Notes: generated from the sequence alone by a model not told the origin. A stretch of 64,000 bases of DNA from Heterocephalus glaber (GCF_000247695.1 NW_004624842.1:3325946-3389945); one strand, 5' to 3'. Shown: positions 10,133 to 22,500, counted from the stretch's first letter. A program made the numbers and translations.

Positions 10133-11487
10133 CTCAGTGGGCCTCCCATCCCACTGGAGTCCGATCCCCTCATCTACCCACCCCCGGCCGCACAGCGCAG
10201 GGCAGAACCCTCCTGGGACTCAGCATTCCTCCCCCAGAAGGGAGGGGGCATTGCAACCAACTCGTGGGAGGGCGTGTGCCCTAGTCAGTATGTGCACTGG
10301 TGACAATGACCGTGTAAGTGTAAAAGTCAGCAAAGGGGCCTAGAGAGGTTGGGCATGTACACAGATGTGTATGTGTGCGAGGCCACACTGGCAGTGCACC
10401 CTTTGGTGCACAGGAAGGCATGAGGGATAGCCATGGGTCTGTGGCAGAGGTCATGGCTTCAAAACCAAGCTAAGCCCTGCTCCTGCCCTCCAACAGCCCG
10501 GCTACCACTCAAAAAGCCTGTTCCACCAGTGCCCCACATCCAAGCCACAGGTGGGGGCCTCTAACCATAGAAGACTCTGGGAAGCTGAGGGCCTGGGTTT
10601 CAATCCAACTCTGCCACTAGCTCAACGAGTTGGCAAGTTGGCAAGTTGATCCCACGCTCTGGGCTTCGGTTTACAAACAACGAAGAAGGGTTTGGATGTG
10701 CCTATCTCTGCTACCCCTAACCACTACCACCAGCCCCTGGCATACACATCTTGTCTTCACTCCTTCCTGAGCACCCATGTGCTGGCCACAATTTTAGAAC
10801 ACAGCACTGAGAACCACAGAGGCCCAAAGCTAAGAAGCCAACTAGATGTGAGCTGAGCCACCTGTCCCGCATGCTGCAGTTGCCTTAGTGTTAGCCTCAC
10901 GAGTGAGTATCCATTTCTTCTCTGCTTGTTCTACACTCCAGGAACAGGCTGCTCCCTGCCTCTACACCTTTCCCATGATAGGTGCTCCATTATGATGTCC
11001 TCCCATGCCAGGTCCTGGTCCCAACCCTTGGACCTCCACAGACAAGGCTATGCTCTCTCCCCAGGGTCCCTAAGGGAACTCAAAATAAGAGCTGTGTCCC
11101 TCTGCCCCACTCTCAAACCAGGCCTTCTCCTCTACAAGTTAAATACATTGAACTCCTTCATCAAGTGTCCCAAGACATAGCTCCCAGTGCCTCCATGCTG
11201 CCTGCTGCCCACTAGGCTTAGGAGTGGGCAGACAGCAGAATGAAGCCAGCTCCTCTGGGTCCTAGAAAACTCAAATGCTCCTCCAGACAGGAAGCCAGAA
11301 GATGGGCCATGCAGCCCAGGCCAAGTCTCAAAGGAACAGAGTCCTGCTGGACAGACTTCCCTATAAGATGTCCTTTTCATCTCCCAGTCTTCAAATTCAG
11401 TTCCCCAGGGAGACTCCCACAGACCCTCAAGGAGTGAGGTCACTGCCACTCAGAGGGGCATATGCATTTATTCAAATGAATGAGTGA
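10133..11487. other. Unique sequence with one MIR
   Basis: A diverged MIR lies at about 10575-10690 ('AATCCAACTCTGCCACTAG' and the following core). The rest has no recognisable gene, although short frames occur at 10926-11487. Confidence 0.4.
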
Positions 11488-11505
11488 AAGAACTGGTCAA
11501 TCTTA

Positions 11506-11611
11506 GTACATGGTGTTTTGTTTTTTGGGGGTTTTTGGTACTAGGGATCGAACTTGGGACCTTGCACTTTCGAGGCAGGCACTGGAACCACTGAGCTAAA
11601 TCCTCAGCCCC
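11506..11611 (-). mobile_element. ID SINE with perfect 18-bp target duplication
   Basis: A reverse ID: T-rich start, 'TAGGGATCGAACTTGGGACC', then 'CTGAGCTAAATCCTCAGCCC'. The exact 18-bp duplication 'AAGAACTGGTCAATCTTA' (11488-11505 and 11612-11629) marks a young insertion. Confidence 0.93.
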
Positions 11612-12194
11612 AAGAACTGGTCAATCTTAAGAGTTACACCAGATGAACTTTCTGTTCCGTATGACTTCTGCCGAGAGGTTTTTGACTGCCCGCCCTCAGG
11701 TGTTTTGTTTCCAAGTTTTCTCTCAGCCTCCTCTGCTTGGCTGATCTTCCTAACCCAGGCTCCTGCTTCTGAGGTTGGAAGCTTTGGGCTATGGGGCAAA
11801 GGCCCTCCCAGTTCCTCCTAGCTCTGCTCCTCTCTGTGCCCCTCCCTTCTCCCTTCCCTAACCAGGAGCCCTGGCCTCCCCTGGGGGCAGGGCTGCATTC
11901 CCACCCTCCTCAGTCACTGGGAGCCTCTCACTTTCCCAGGAAGAGCCAGACTACACTCTAGGACCAGGCAGGATGTTCCCAGACTTCAATCTGGATTTAT
12001 ACCCACAGGGCCCAGTTCACTTCGGGTCAATGGACCATACCAAAAATTGGGCTTCTTCTAGGACAGCGGTGGTGAACCTATGGCACAAGTGCCACAGTGG
12101 GCTGTTTGTATCAGTGAAAGCTGCAAAAGGTGCACCATTAATGTTCTAGGATAATTATTATTCCTATTGTAAGTAATATTTTCTACGATTATTA

Positions 12195-12360
12195 TTTTCT
12201 ATTTCTATTATTAGCACTTTCCAGTTTGCAAAGTACTTTTATGTGTGATCTTCAGAGCATCTTGTGGCTAATATCATCTTGCAATTTATAAATAGGTAGG
12301 CCGAGGCCCAGAGTGGTAAATGACTTGGCCAAGATCACCCTTGAGCAAGTAACATGGATT
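12195..12360 (-). mobile_element. MIR element
   Basis: 'CCAGTTTGCAAAGTACTTTT' and 'GACTTGGCCAAGATCACCC' in reverse MIR order. Confidence 0.55.
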
Positions 12361-12627
12361 CTCTTAGCAGACATTTTCCACTTGAGTCGACAGTAACCCT
12401 TCACAGAGAATTCAGACCCAAGGTGAAGTGAGGCTGGAGCTGGGCACTCTGAAGAACACGTGGTCCCTACAGACATCCGGTGAAATCACTATCCTAGTTT
12501 CTCAGCTGCTGTCATCCCCCAGACTGGGAATTTGGGATAAAAATGATTTAATCAAGAACCATGTCTCACGAAAGCCCCCATGAAGAAATCCCAGGGGCCG
12601 AGGGGAAGGAAGAGCGCCCCGGAGTGA

Positions 12628-12644
12628 GCGCGCGCACACACACA

Positions 12645-12687
<43 letters not shown>
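12628..12687. repeat. (CG)n-(CA)n microsatellite
   Basis: A 'GCGCGCG' block leads into about 28 CA units with one TA interruption. Cys-Val or His-Thr frames here come from the repeat. Confidence 0.97.
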
Positions 12688-12690
<3 letters not shown>

Positions 12691-13485
12691 GCTCTTCAGC
12701 TCCCTCAGATGTGAATTGTGCTTCCAGCCCTGGGTCTCCCACTTCTCTTTGTGTTACTTGGATGGGTTGCTTGAACACTTTGAGCCTGTTTTCTCACCTG
12801 TAAACTGGGAGAAACTCTCTCTGCCCCACATCTCTATTGGGCTGGTGTGATGAGAGATCAGCAAACACTGGCATAAGAGAAAGAGGACCCCTCACCCACT
12901 CTGTTCTGCCTAGGAGATGGGAGGAATTCTTTTCTCTTACATTTTAACTTGAAGAGGTAACTTGAAGGGGCAAAAGTCCAGGATACAGGGAACCCAGGAG
13001 ATGAGTGGAAGTGATTGGCTCCACTGGCTCTGAAGGCAAATAAAGCACAGTGCCAGCCACAGCCCCCCAAGGCTGCTGGTGGGAGAGACCCAACCAAACA
13101 CTTCAGGCAGGGCCCTTCCCATGGCCATTTGACCTTTCAAAGGGGGAAACCAAGCAGCAATCTGCTAAGGTCACCCACAGGTAGTGGTCTCAGGACTCCC
13201 AGCCACCAGAGGCCCCTTGGGTGGGCAGGGTGGGTTGAGGGGTACTCCCAACCCAAGGGCTCAATCTTTTATTGAGTGATGTTCACACTGAGCCAAGCTC
13301 TGGGGACTGGGGAAGGAGGAACTGGAGAGTCTCTGCCCTTGAATTCACAATCAACCCAGTGAGAGAACAGCACATAAACAAGGACATCTGGGGGTCCTAT
13401 AAAATGAATCTCCTCCTATTTTCTGAGCATGTCCCCTATGCCTGGCACTAGACACATATTCTCTCATCCTGAAAACAATTCTCTG

Positions 13486-13620
13486 CCCAGGCGTGATAGT
13501 GTACACCTGTAATCCCAGCATTTAGGAGGCTGCGGCAGGAGAATCACCATGAGTTCAAGGCCAGGCTGGGCTACACAGTGAGACCCTGTCTCAAAAATCC
13601 GAAAAGAAAAAGAAAAACTG
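13486..13620 (+). mobile_element. B1 SINE
   Basis: 'ACACCTGTAATCCCAGCATT', 'CCATGAGTTCAAGGCCAGGC', 'GAGACCCTGTCTCAAAAATC'. This is a normal-length B1 with an A-rich tail. Confidence 0.9.
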
Positions 13621-14214
13621 TGAGATTCTGAACTAGCCCATGGGAATCACAAAAGATTTCCTGGAGGAGGAGACAGCCAAACCAAGCTGTGTTAAAGGAG
13701 AGGTCATGGGGAAGAGGGTATTCCAGGGAAGAGAGCTGCGGGGCATCTGGCCTTGGCCCCAGACATAGGGCCCAGAGGGCTGAGATGCAGCCTCAAGGAG
13801 CTGAGTGCTGGGCCAGAGGGAGGAAGCTACCAGAGCCAAACTGCAGAGCAGCAGGTCCTTCAGGCCTGGGAAGTTCTGCCTGGCAAAGCTGTTCCCACTG
13901 ACTGCTGGCACTCTCAGGAAGGCACTGCATTGCAGCTATGTTTGGGTCGGGGGAGTGGGCAGGGTGGAGAAGCAGCAGCATCCTGGCATCTTGGCAGAGA
14001 CTTTCCTCTAATGCTCCCTACTGCCTCTCCTCTTGACAACTCTAAGAAGCCTCTCAAAACACTATAGCCCTCAAAGACCTCATCCTCCCCTGGAACCTTC
14101 CAGCCTTGCTCATGGGAACCACACACTCCTGCATGAGGTCCCATCTGAATGATGATGACTCTGAGCTACAGAGCTAGCCACAGGATACAAAGCAAAAGAA
14201 GCCTGGAGCAGAGA
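13621..14214. other. Unique sequence, no gene seen
   Basis: Overlapping frames on both strands (13633-14144) lack family features. The near-symmetric openness of both strands suggests chance. Confidence 0.4.
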
Positions 14215-14315
14215 TGAGGACGTCCTGTGTGGCCTTGGGTAGGGCCTGTCTGAACCTCAGTGCTCCCTCTGTACAATGGAGATGATATCAGCACCCACTC
14301 TTAGTGCTGCTAAGC
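14215..14315 (+). mobile_element. MIR fragment
   Basis: 'TGTGTGGCCTTGGGTAGGGC' and 'GAACCTCAGTGCTCCCTCTG' resemble the MIR core. Confidence 0.5.
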
Positions 14316-14630
14316 AGATGGCATGAGAAGGGACCCACAAAGGGCACCTGGCAGCTCAGTACTCCCTTCTCCACCTCAGGTGAGGCTCCTTGGGGGGCCC
14401 CCGCAGTACTCTTGGTCTATCCTAGGCTGCCCATTCTCAAGGTTGCCTTCCCCCAAGGAAGCCTGCCCACCCCTGCCTCCTGCACCCCCTCACCATCTCC
14501 TCAACCCATGCAACCCCAGCCTGTCCCTCCTTCTCTGCCTGCTGCACTCTTGTCCATCTTTGTTTCTACTTTTGAATTGGGGGCTCAGTTGCCATAAGGT
14601 TCTCTGACTTCAACAAGACTACCACTCCTT

Positions 14631-14986
14631 TTTTTTTTTTCCTTAAGTTCCTTTATTGGTACATTTTAGGTATACAATACATTTACATTTATCTTTGGGT
14701 GCTTGTACCTCTACGTGATGTATCTTGGTTCTTATTTTTTCCCCACTACCTGTGCACCCTTCACCCCTAAACCCTTCCCTATTTACTTAATTTGTTTCCA
14801 TTTTTTTTTCTTTTCTCATAATTTTTCCTTTCCATTCTTTCCTTTCCCCTTCCCCTCCCACCACCCCTACCCCTTTGGACCTTTTCCAATTTCAAAGTAT
14901 CATTTATTAGTTATTAATCCTTTTAGTCCTTATTTACACTCTCAGTTTCTCACACTGGAGAAACTATTCTGTATTGACACATGTGT
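14631..14986 (-). mobile_element. 5'-truncated L1 3' end with 16-bp target duplication
   Basis: The plus strand begins with a T run (the poly-A tail in reverse) and contains a pyrimidine-rich block at about 14825-14870, the complement of the G-rich polypurine tract typical of L1 3' UTRs. Exact copies of 'AAGACTACCACTCCTT' flank it at 14615-14630 and 14987-15002. The piece is about 356 bp, so reverse transcription stopped early. No coding region is present; the 143-residue frame on the plus strand is a shadow. Confidence 0.85.
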
Positions 14987-15002
14987 AAGACTACCACTCC
15001 TT

Positions 15003-16124
15003 GAAGACAGGATGCTTGCTTTCTGCCCGCCTCCTCCCACTGGGTACCTACAGCTGGGCCCTGCACAGGATGGGGCACCCCAGAGGCTCCCACAGCCCAT
15101 TCCAGTGGCTTGGTCTGACCGGATTTTTGACTAAAAACAATGTTGACCCACAGGGCATGTCGAGAAGATGGTCCTACTCTGCTTCCCAGTGGAAGAGATT
15201 CAGTGGTTCCCCATTCTTTGTCAAAGCAACTCTAACACTTCAGCCTGACCCTCAAGACCTTTGCCAGCCTGGCCTTACCTAGCTCTTCAGCCTGGTCCTC
15301 AGATCCCAAGTGATGCAGTCTGTCAAACAAATGGGTCTGGGTCCCCAGGGCACAGTAGCTCTACCCTGTCCTTCTGCTTTCACATGTAGCCTTCCCTCTG
15401 CCTGACAGACTCTTTACCTTTCCCATGCTCATCTGTCAAGGCATCTTCCAGGAAGCCCTTTCCCAGGCCCTCCTCTCTTCAACAACCCCTCTGGCTGGAA
15501 ATAACCTCTTGGCCTCTCTCCCTGCATTCCCCACTCCACCCCCCAGCTCTGGGTTGAGTGACTTGCCCAAAGATCTTAATCTTCTGTGACACAGTGAGCT
15601 TCAGGCCAGAGGCCACTTCACATCCTTCACCCCACAAAGGTGCAACTCTATGCCCAACTCATAATACTTGCACAGTGGGTGTCCCTTGGGCCACCTTCAC
15701 TCCCAAAGCCAGAGACCAGGGAGCTGCTAGTGGGAATCAGGAGTTCAACAGGATGCCAGGACAGCCCTGGGGCTGAGTTCTACCATGCAGACTCCTCCTT
15801 GCTACATTTCCTAGTGGGTCCCCTACTTCTGGATGCCCCCTGGGGAATCAGCCCTCCCTTAGGAGGTCCGGGAGCCACACTCTCCAGGCCTGAACATGAA
15901 AAATCTGGCCACATTCCCACAAGGTACAGACATCCACTCAGCCTGCTTTCTGGAGCCTGAGGTGTCAGCTGAGGTTTCATCATCACAGCATCACGGGTTC
16001 CTTGCAGTTAGAAGAGATCTTGGAGGGCATCATCCAGAGGCTGGGAGCAGGGTGAAAAGATGTGTGTGTGTCTATGTTTCCAGGTGCCAAGAGAGGCTGC
16101 AGCATCACCATCAATCAGCATCAT
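15003..16124. other. Unique sequence, no gene seen
   Basis: Coding potential is not convincing. Frames at 15558-15986 overlap each other on both strands. Confidence 0.4.
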
Positions 16125-16320
16125 TGCAGAGAGCATTAGAGTCTACTTACATGTTAGCACTGTGCCTAGCAATTTGCCTACATATTCCATTTTAAATCTC
16201 TTTCCTGTAAGACAGAAATTATATATTCACCTTGGTTTTACAGGGGATGAAACTGAAATTTAGTTACTAGCACAGGGTCACTCTTCCAGTGGCTAGGGGA
16301 CCTAGGATTCAGCCCCAGAC
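16125..16320 (-). mobile_element. MIR-like element
   Basis: 'TTAGCACTGTGCCTAGCAAT' and 'ACAGGGGATGAAACTGAAAT' are in reverse MIR order. Confidence 0.5.
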
Positions 16321-16506
16321 ATACCTGACTCCAGGGCCTGTTTGTTCCCTCATTAACCTGCACATAATCGGCTTAACACAAATTTACTGTGGTGATGCTG
16401 ACACATTTCAGTTCTTGTCAGGGGTCAGTCACACCAGTAGGTATAAATTTATGACCTATGCACTTTTCTGCATTTATATTGTAACTTCAATACAGACTTT
16501 TTATTT

Positions 16507-16630
16507 GTTTGCTGTTGTTTTGGAGATAGTCCATTGCCCAGGCTGCCTTGAACTTCTAGGCTCAAGCCCTTCCTGTCTTGGTCTTTCAAGTAGCTGTAAC
16601 TATAGGCCTCTGCCACTGCACCCAGCTGAA
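16507..16630 (-). mobile_element. Old B1-like SINE
   Basis: 'CATTGCCCAGGCTGCCTTGA' and 'TAGGCCTCTGCCACTGCACC' are a diverged B1 in reverse. Confidence 0.7.
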
Positions 16631-17719
16631 AAGCTCATTTTTTAAAAATCGTTTGCCCCAGAGATGAAATATATGCTAGAAATTTTCAGAATGTGAAATA
16701 CTTGTACCATTAGAGTCTAAAGCTAGCAAGGTGTCTATTGTTTTCAACTGTCTTTGCATTTCAAACAGGGACTGGTCTAAAGACTTCATAAATCCCCAAA
16801 CTAGGCCCAGTGGAATTCCACCTGCTGTCCATTTTGACATCATAAATGTGCTTGCACTCACATCCCTGGCCCAGTCAACTCTCCACTTCCAGAAGTTGGC
16901 GCTGGTCTACAGTTTGCAACCTTCTCATCCATCCATCTGCAGGGACTAGACGGCCAGACCAGCCGCTGCACCCCTGGTTAATCCCCAACTCCACCAGGCA
17001 GCCAGGCAGCACGGTCTGAATGTGCCCATCTCCCCGCAACCAGGCCAGGCTGGGCAGAGAAGCCTTCTGTGTGTAAATACAGCCTTCTGCTTAGGCAGCT
17101 CCTGCTGGACTCCCCTTGCCAACCAGGCCGTCTGTGGCTTTTATCTCTCTGCCCAAAATAACCATTGGCTTCAGTGGTTCTCCGGGCATGGATCAGACTC
17201 TCGTGGGAACCTGTGAGCAGTTTGAGGACAGGATAGGCACATTATCATTTCCATATCCTCAATGCACAATGTAAAGGTTGGTAGTTTACTGAGTATTGGG
17301 AGAGACCTGGGGTAGAAAGTATGAGCTCATTATAGGAAACAGTCAGTAAAAGAAATAAAGTCCTGATACCAGCCAACTACAGTATTAGACAGAAAACACT
17401 AAAGCACTAAAAGGTTGTAAGAAAAAGATGAAATGTTTGCAGAGCTCAGAGGAGAAAGTGATTAGAGGGGAGCAGGTATCAAAGGAGGTTTCAAGGAAGA
17501 GGTAGTCTTTGGGTTGAACACTACAGGCAGGGCAGAAAGACAATCTAGATTGAGGAGGTAGCACAAAACAAGGCACAATGGGTGGAAAGGAGAGGGTAAG
17601 ATCAGGAAATTGGCTGCAAATGGCCTGGTACCTGGGATACTGAGGGCTGAGGCTGGAGCTGGAAAGGCACATGGTTCCAATGAGAGCCTTGAATGACATA
17701 CCTAGTGGTTTCCTGTACT

Positions 17720-17870
17720 GCCTAGCAGCTAGCCACATGTCACTCACTATTTAAATTCAAGTTAAAGAAAATAGAATAAAATGTAAAATTCATAGTTACA
17801 AGTGGCTAGTGGTTACCATGCTGGACTCTGTAGATTTGGGATACTTCATTATTCAGATAGTTCTACTAGA
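17720..17870. mobile_element. Old dispersed repeat, family not assigned
   Basis: 'AGTGGCTAGTGGTTACCATG' near 17802 and 'CTAGCAGCTAGCCACATGTC' near 17724 share a signature with the copies at 46690-47625 and 61288-61531. It could be a non-autonomous DNA transposon. Confidence 0.45.
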
Positions 17871-18135
17871 CAGCAATGGGAGACAATGGCAGAGTCCAGG
17901 AGACCTGAAGGAGAGGCATGGCGTGATTAGAGCTAGGTTCAAGGAAGACTGATTTGTCCCTGGTGAAGAGTTAGTGACTGGAGAGTAGAAAACGTCAAGA
18001 ACAAGAGTGGAACATTAAAATGATCCAGACCTTGTCTCAGATAGACAGACAAACAGATAAAAATAAAATAATACAGGTGAGATCAAGAACCACTTTTCTT
18101 CTCTCCATTCATCTCTTCCTATCAGTAAGCAGAGG

Positions 18136-18304
18136 GACGGTTCTCAAAACGTGGTCCCTGGCCCAGCAACATCACCAGGGAACTCTTTAGGGTGCAAACA
18201 CTCAGCCCCCACCCAGACCTATTGAGTCAGAACCTGGGGTGGTGGAGCAGCAGCCTAATCTTTCAACAACCCCCCTGTGGTTCTGATTCATGCTCAAGTT
18301 TGAG
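18136..18304. mobile_element. MER5A (hAT-Charlie) element
   Basis: 'TTCTCAAAACGTGGTCCCTG', 'CCACCCAGACCTATTGAGTC' and 'GATTCATGCTCAAGTTTGAG' span most of MER5A, a short non-autonomous hAT transposon. Confidence 0.75.
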
Positions 18305-18344
18305 ATTTGCAGGATAGAGGCTCAGAGCCTACAGCTGGCTCCAG

Positions 18345-18520
18345 AGTGCTTCATATCCTGGCTCTGCCATTTACAGAGTGAGCTTAATCTCTTTGTGCCT
18401 CAATTTCCTTATAATAACCCTAAGTGGTTATATTTTATTATATGGGTTGAAAGAGGTAATGTATTACACATCTTAGAAGAGTGTGTAAGTAAGTGTTCAA
18501 TGAATGTTACTCATCATTTT
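18345..18520 (+). mobile_element. MIR element
   Basis: 'CTTTGTGCCTCAATTTCCTT' and 'AAGTAAGTGTTCAATGAATG' mark the core and 3' end. Confidence 0.6.
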
Positions 18521-19009
18521 AAATCCTCATGTGCCACTTCATCTATACTGCCCTAAATTCCCCCCTTACATAGTACAATGGGCCAGCATCTGTCTGTTAG
18601 TCATGTCCTCCTTCCTGTCTGTCATATGATAACCCCATGCCATTCTCCCACAGCACCCATTCCATTTACTGTTCTCCAGGCCCAGATGATCAGTTCCTCT
18701 CTGAGAAAATAGAGACACTTCCCATGTCAACAGGGCATCATACCAGGGAGAGAAAGCCAAGGCCAAAGAGGTGGATTTAATTGTCTTGAGCTGAGCTACC
18801 TTCTGAGGGAGTCAGGAGACACCCCTGAGACTTTCTCTACAAGACCACCTGGGAATGGCAGGCAATCAATCATCTGCCCACTACTACTGAAATCCTGCAG
18901 CCTGTTCTGTCCAATCCAAACCAGCCAAGGGGATGACACAGTGGTCTTGCAATAGCTATATCCTAACTCAGAGAACAAGCTGAGAGGAGAGGGTCCTGGG
19001 CTGGGCAAA

Positions 19010-19110
19010 AATGAACCTGGATTCTGACTTTGGCTCTGAGAGCTTGGGCAGTTACTTTCCTCTGTGAATTTACCTCCTCATCTATAATGTAAGTAGTTGT
19101 ACTAGCATAG
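19010..19110 (+). mobile_element. MIR fragment
   Basis: 'GGATTCTGACTTTGGCTCTG' and 'ACCTCCTCATCTATAATG' fit a diverged MIR. Confidence 0.45.
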
Positions 19111-19351
19111 TTTATAACATTTTATGGATCATGATTGCCTTCGAAAATGCAGTAAAAACTACAGAGCTTCTCCCAGAAAAATGCACATGGGTATGTGTAC
19201 ACACACACATACACACCCTTATAATTCTTATAATTTTAGGCATTAAGAGACCGCATCAAAGCCCACACACAGATCATTCTCCGGGTCCATGGACACTTGG
19301 TTAGAAACCTAGACTAGGTGGTCTCTAATCATCCATGATAAGATATCAGCT

Positions 19352-19393
19352 CTGTGTGTGTTTGTGCATGTGTGTGTGTGTGTGTGTGTGTGT
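19352..19393. repeat. (TG)n microsatellite
   Basis: An interrupted TG repeat, the last uninterrupted run being about 12 units. Confidence 0.95.
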
Positions 19394-19743
19394 TGTTTTA
19401 TATCTAATTTAAAGATTTCACCAAAAAGATGAAATCTGTAAACAGCTTTGGTAGGATACAGTAGTTGACTGGCTCACTGGTATGCTTCCCTCCCCTGCCC
19501 TATCTTGTCATATTGCCTCCAAAGCATCTGTCTGCCTCCTGCCCCACCCCGGTCAGTAAGGAATGACACATAGTCCTGAAAGACACCTCTGACCCAACCT
19601 GCTGTCTCTACTGCTTCCCAAAAAGTAGGTAGATTGTCTCCCACCAAAAGAGCAGAAGGGGAGGAACCTGATCTGCCTCTTGTTTCCCCATCCCAAATCT
19701 CTGGCTCAGAGGCCAACCAATGAAGAAGCCACCTCCAACCCTC

Positions 19744-19796
19744 AACACACCACACAAACACACACACACACACACACACACATACACACACACACT
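19744..19796. repeat. (CA)n microsatellite
   Basis: About 24 CA units with small interruptions. The Cys-Val-rich frame on the other strand is an artefact. Confidence 0.96.
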
Positions 19797-20461
19797 CCCT
19801 CCAATAATCACAGCCAAGGGACTGTACCTACCGATACCTGGCAGTTTGGTCACTTGAAACAGATAAGAATTATTTTTAGATTCCAAATGACAAGGCATAG
19901 GTGACAGCAATTCTACTGTCAGAACTACCCTTCCACCATCAGCTGTGATAAATCACCACCCACTGCGTGAATGGTCCAATCTATCACCACAGCCAGGGAG
20001 GCTGTGCCCATTCTAGAGTGGTTGTCTTGGATTGGTAACCACACTGATCACATCAGGCTGAGCCGAGGACCACACCAGGGGTAAGACTGTGGCCCTGAGG
20101 CACACACCCGGCCCAGAGTAACAGCACAGCACAGTCCTCATGGCCCAGCACAGTGCTCACACAACTAAACTCTTTCAACAGGGTTAGCCCAGGCCTGCCA
20201 GGCCACTCAGGGCTTCCTTTAGATGACTACTGATGCCTCCTCCCTTTTGCCACCCCTCAATGCCACTTTGGTCTGGTTATGAGCACCAGGAAACTGGGCA
20301 GACTTGGATACTCTCAATGTAGCTACAAACTGGTTTCCACTTTCTAGAGGGCACATTGAAAAGCACATGACAAGCCTTGAAAGTACACACATCTTTTAAC
20401 ACTGAAATTTCTCCTAGCAATTCATCTTCAGTAAAGAATAAAATGACATGCAGATGACACC

Positions 20462-20545
20462 GAGCTGGGGAGCTCAGTGGTACAGCATGTTCTTAAAATG
20501 TACAAGGCTCTGGGTTCAATTCCCAGCACCAAAAAATTTTAAAAG
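20462..20545 (+). mobile_element. ID SINE, older subtype
   Basis: 'CTGGGGAGCTCAGTGGTACA' starts it and 'TGGGTTCAATTCCCAGCACC' ends it. The middle is diverged. Confidence 0.8.
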
Positions 20546-20595
20546 AGAACTATAAAAACATTTGTCTTAGAATTGTATGTAAGAATGTAATGGAA

Positions 20596-20712
20596 GTCAG
20601 GTGTGGTGACACACACCTGTAATCCCAACACTTGGGAGGCTGAGGCAGGAGGATAACTGTCAATTCAAGGCCAGTATGAACTACATAACAAGACCCTGTC
20701 TTAAAAAAAAAT
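20596..20712 (+). mobile_element. B1 SINE
   Basis: 'ACACACCTGTAATCCCAACA', 'GGAGGCTGAGGCAGGAGGAT', and an A tail after 'CAAGACCCTGTCTT'. Confidence 0.9.
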
Positions 20713-20734
20713 GTAGTGAAAAACTGGGATTTAT

Positions 20735-21105
20735 ATATGTGTTCAATAATAGTGGCTACATTTTAGAAATAGTGTTATATACATATGCTGAAATACTATG
20801 CAGCTATTAAAAATAACGATATGGATCACTACATTACTATATAACTATGTTCAAAACATAATAGAGGAAAAAAGAAAGATACAAAATAGTATGAATCATG
20901 CAACCCAACTTCTATAAAATATGCATGTGTATGTATATGCATTGGAAAAAGTAAACTAGAAGGAAATATTTTAAAAATATTATCAGAGGTTGTTTTGTGA
21001 TTGAGGAATTAATTTCTTTTGTGCTTGTTTAAAGTTTAGTTGTCATTGCTTATTTTCTAGTGTATGCATGTGAGCATATATTATTCACATAAGAATAACA
21101 ACAAA
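20735..21105 (+). mobile_element. Old L1 3' end fragment
   Basis: 'ATACTATGCAGCTATTAAAA' is a conserved L1 3' motif, followed in order by 'CTTCTATAAAATATGCATG' and the 'AGCATATATTATTCACATAA' end. Confidence 0.6.
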
Positions 21106-21390
21106 GGCCTTTACTCTCATCTCTCAGCTTCTAGTCTGAACCAATTAAAGTCCCTCCTGGTCTCTCACCATAGACACCCTCCTTTCAGCCACTGCAGATC
21201 CCCTCGGGGCTACCTCTCTAGCTTTGAAATTTGCTGCCCTTCTCAGTTGTCCCCTGGAGTTTCACTAATTGGGGACCCATCCAAACAGTCCCCACAATCC
21301 CTTGACAAAGGCTCACAGTGGAATACCCTCCAGGGCTCTCTATTCATAAATCTAACCCACACAGAGAAAGTCCAAATCTGTCATTTGACA

Positions 21391-21440
21391 GTAAGAGCAG
21401 TAAACCTGAGTTTGATACCCAGCACCACGAAAAAAGATAA
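21391..21440 (+). mobile_element. Partial ID-like SINE
   Basis: 'GAGTTTGATACCCAGCACCA' followed by an A-rich tail; only the 3' half is recognisable. Confidence 0.5.
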
Positions 21441-21529
21441 GATAAAAAATAACTAAAATAACTAGTATAATAAAGATTGGAGTGGTAGTAAACCTTGATA
21501 TTTATACTTGGTCTTCCTTTTTATACAGC

Positions 21530-21680
21530 ACTTTTGTCTACATGTTTCACTTTATCCCCCTCACAGAGGCTTATAACCATTGTACAGATGAGGAAACTCA
21601 GGCCCAGCAAATATAGCAGCATAACACTGCTAAAGGTCACACTGTGAGCCAGGATTCAACTGTAGGTCTGTTTGACCTGT
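21530..21680 (-). mobile_element. MIR element
   Basis: 'ACAGATGAGGAAACTCAGGC' and 'AGGTCACACTGTGAGCCAGG'. Confidence 0.65.
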
Positions 21681-22269
21681 ATGGAGTTAAACTGAAGAAA
21701 TGAATAGGTTATCCTGAGCTCTGCAATATTTTACCCCCCTCCTGCTCCCGTCCTTTCTTCCCAGATGATCTCTCAGTTGCTGTTCCACTATCCCTTGCCC
21801 AGAATTCCACAAAAGCCCATCTAGGGTCAACGTGGCCTGCATCTCCACATCAACTCATCACCCCCTCCTGGCAACAGGTCCCTGCTTCCTCCTCCTAGCA
21901 ACGAAACATCCTACAGTGCTACTCGGCGCATGTCTGGGCTCTTTCAGCTTGGGACTGTCACACCAAGGCAGTGTGTTATGGCACCCACATGTGGCAGGGG
22001 CAGGGGGAGGCAAGGAGATGGAATCAGCCTGCGTGACCTCCCCTCTGGACCTGCTCCCAGCTCCACATCTGGGGAACTGGCTTCAGCTGTACTCACCTTT
22101 TCTTGAGCTTCTATCTGATGCAAGACAAAAAAAGGAGCCAAATCCTAGGGCTTAAATTCTAGTTGATTTCAATGTCTTTTTGTATTTTTGAAATATTCAA
22201 TTTTTTCCCTTCAGAGTATTTAATATTTAAAATAGCAATAATAAAAGTATTAACAAAGAAAGTTTTTAA

Positions 22270-22500
22270 TCTTTATCTACCCCCTGGAAGTAGACACTAG
22301 CTTGCCCATTTTATAGATAATAAAACTGAGACCTACCTTATCTAAAGACACATGGCTAATAAATGGCAGCACAAGGATCTGAACAGGTGTGTCTGACACC
22401 AACAAGTATGCCCTAACTGTTGCATTTCCTAGAAACCATCTATTTCTACCCTTACTGCACAGATGGGGAAACTGAGACCCAGAGAGAAAAAGCCATGGAT
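22270..22500 (-). mobile_element. Two adjacent MIR-type fragments
   Basis: 'ATAATAAAACTGAGACCTAC' (about 22317) and 'ATGGGGAAACTGAGACCCAG' (about 22463) are two separate reverse MIR cores. Confidence 0.55.

Noticed and set aside
9381..10284. Frames of 175-213 residues across CpG island 1 on both strands
   Set aside because: They are Gly/Arg/Pro-rich, overlap in mirror image and run straight through the strong minus-strand donor. GC composition explains them.
12502..12803. Cys-Val and His-Thr repeat proteins (also at 19474-19910 and 45361-45802)
   Set aside because: These are translations of CA/TG microsatellites.
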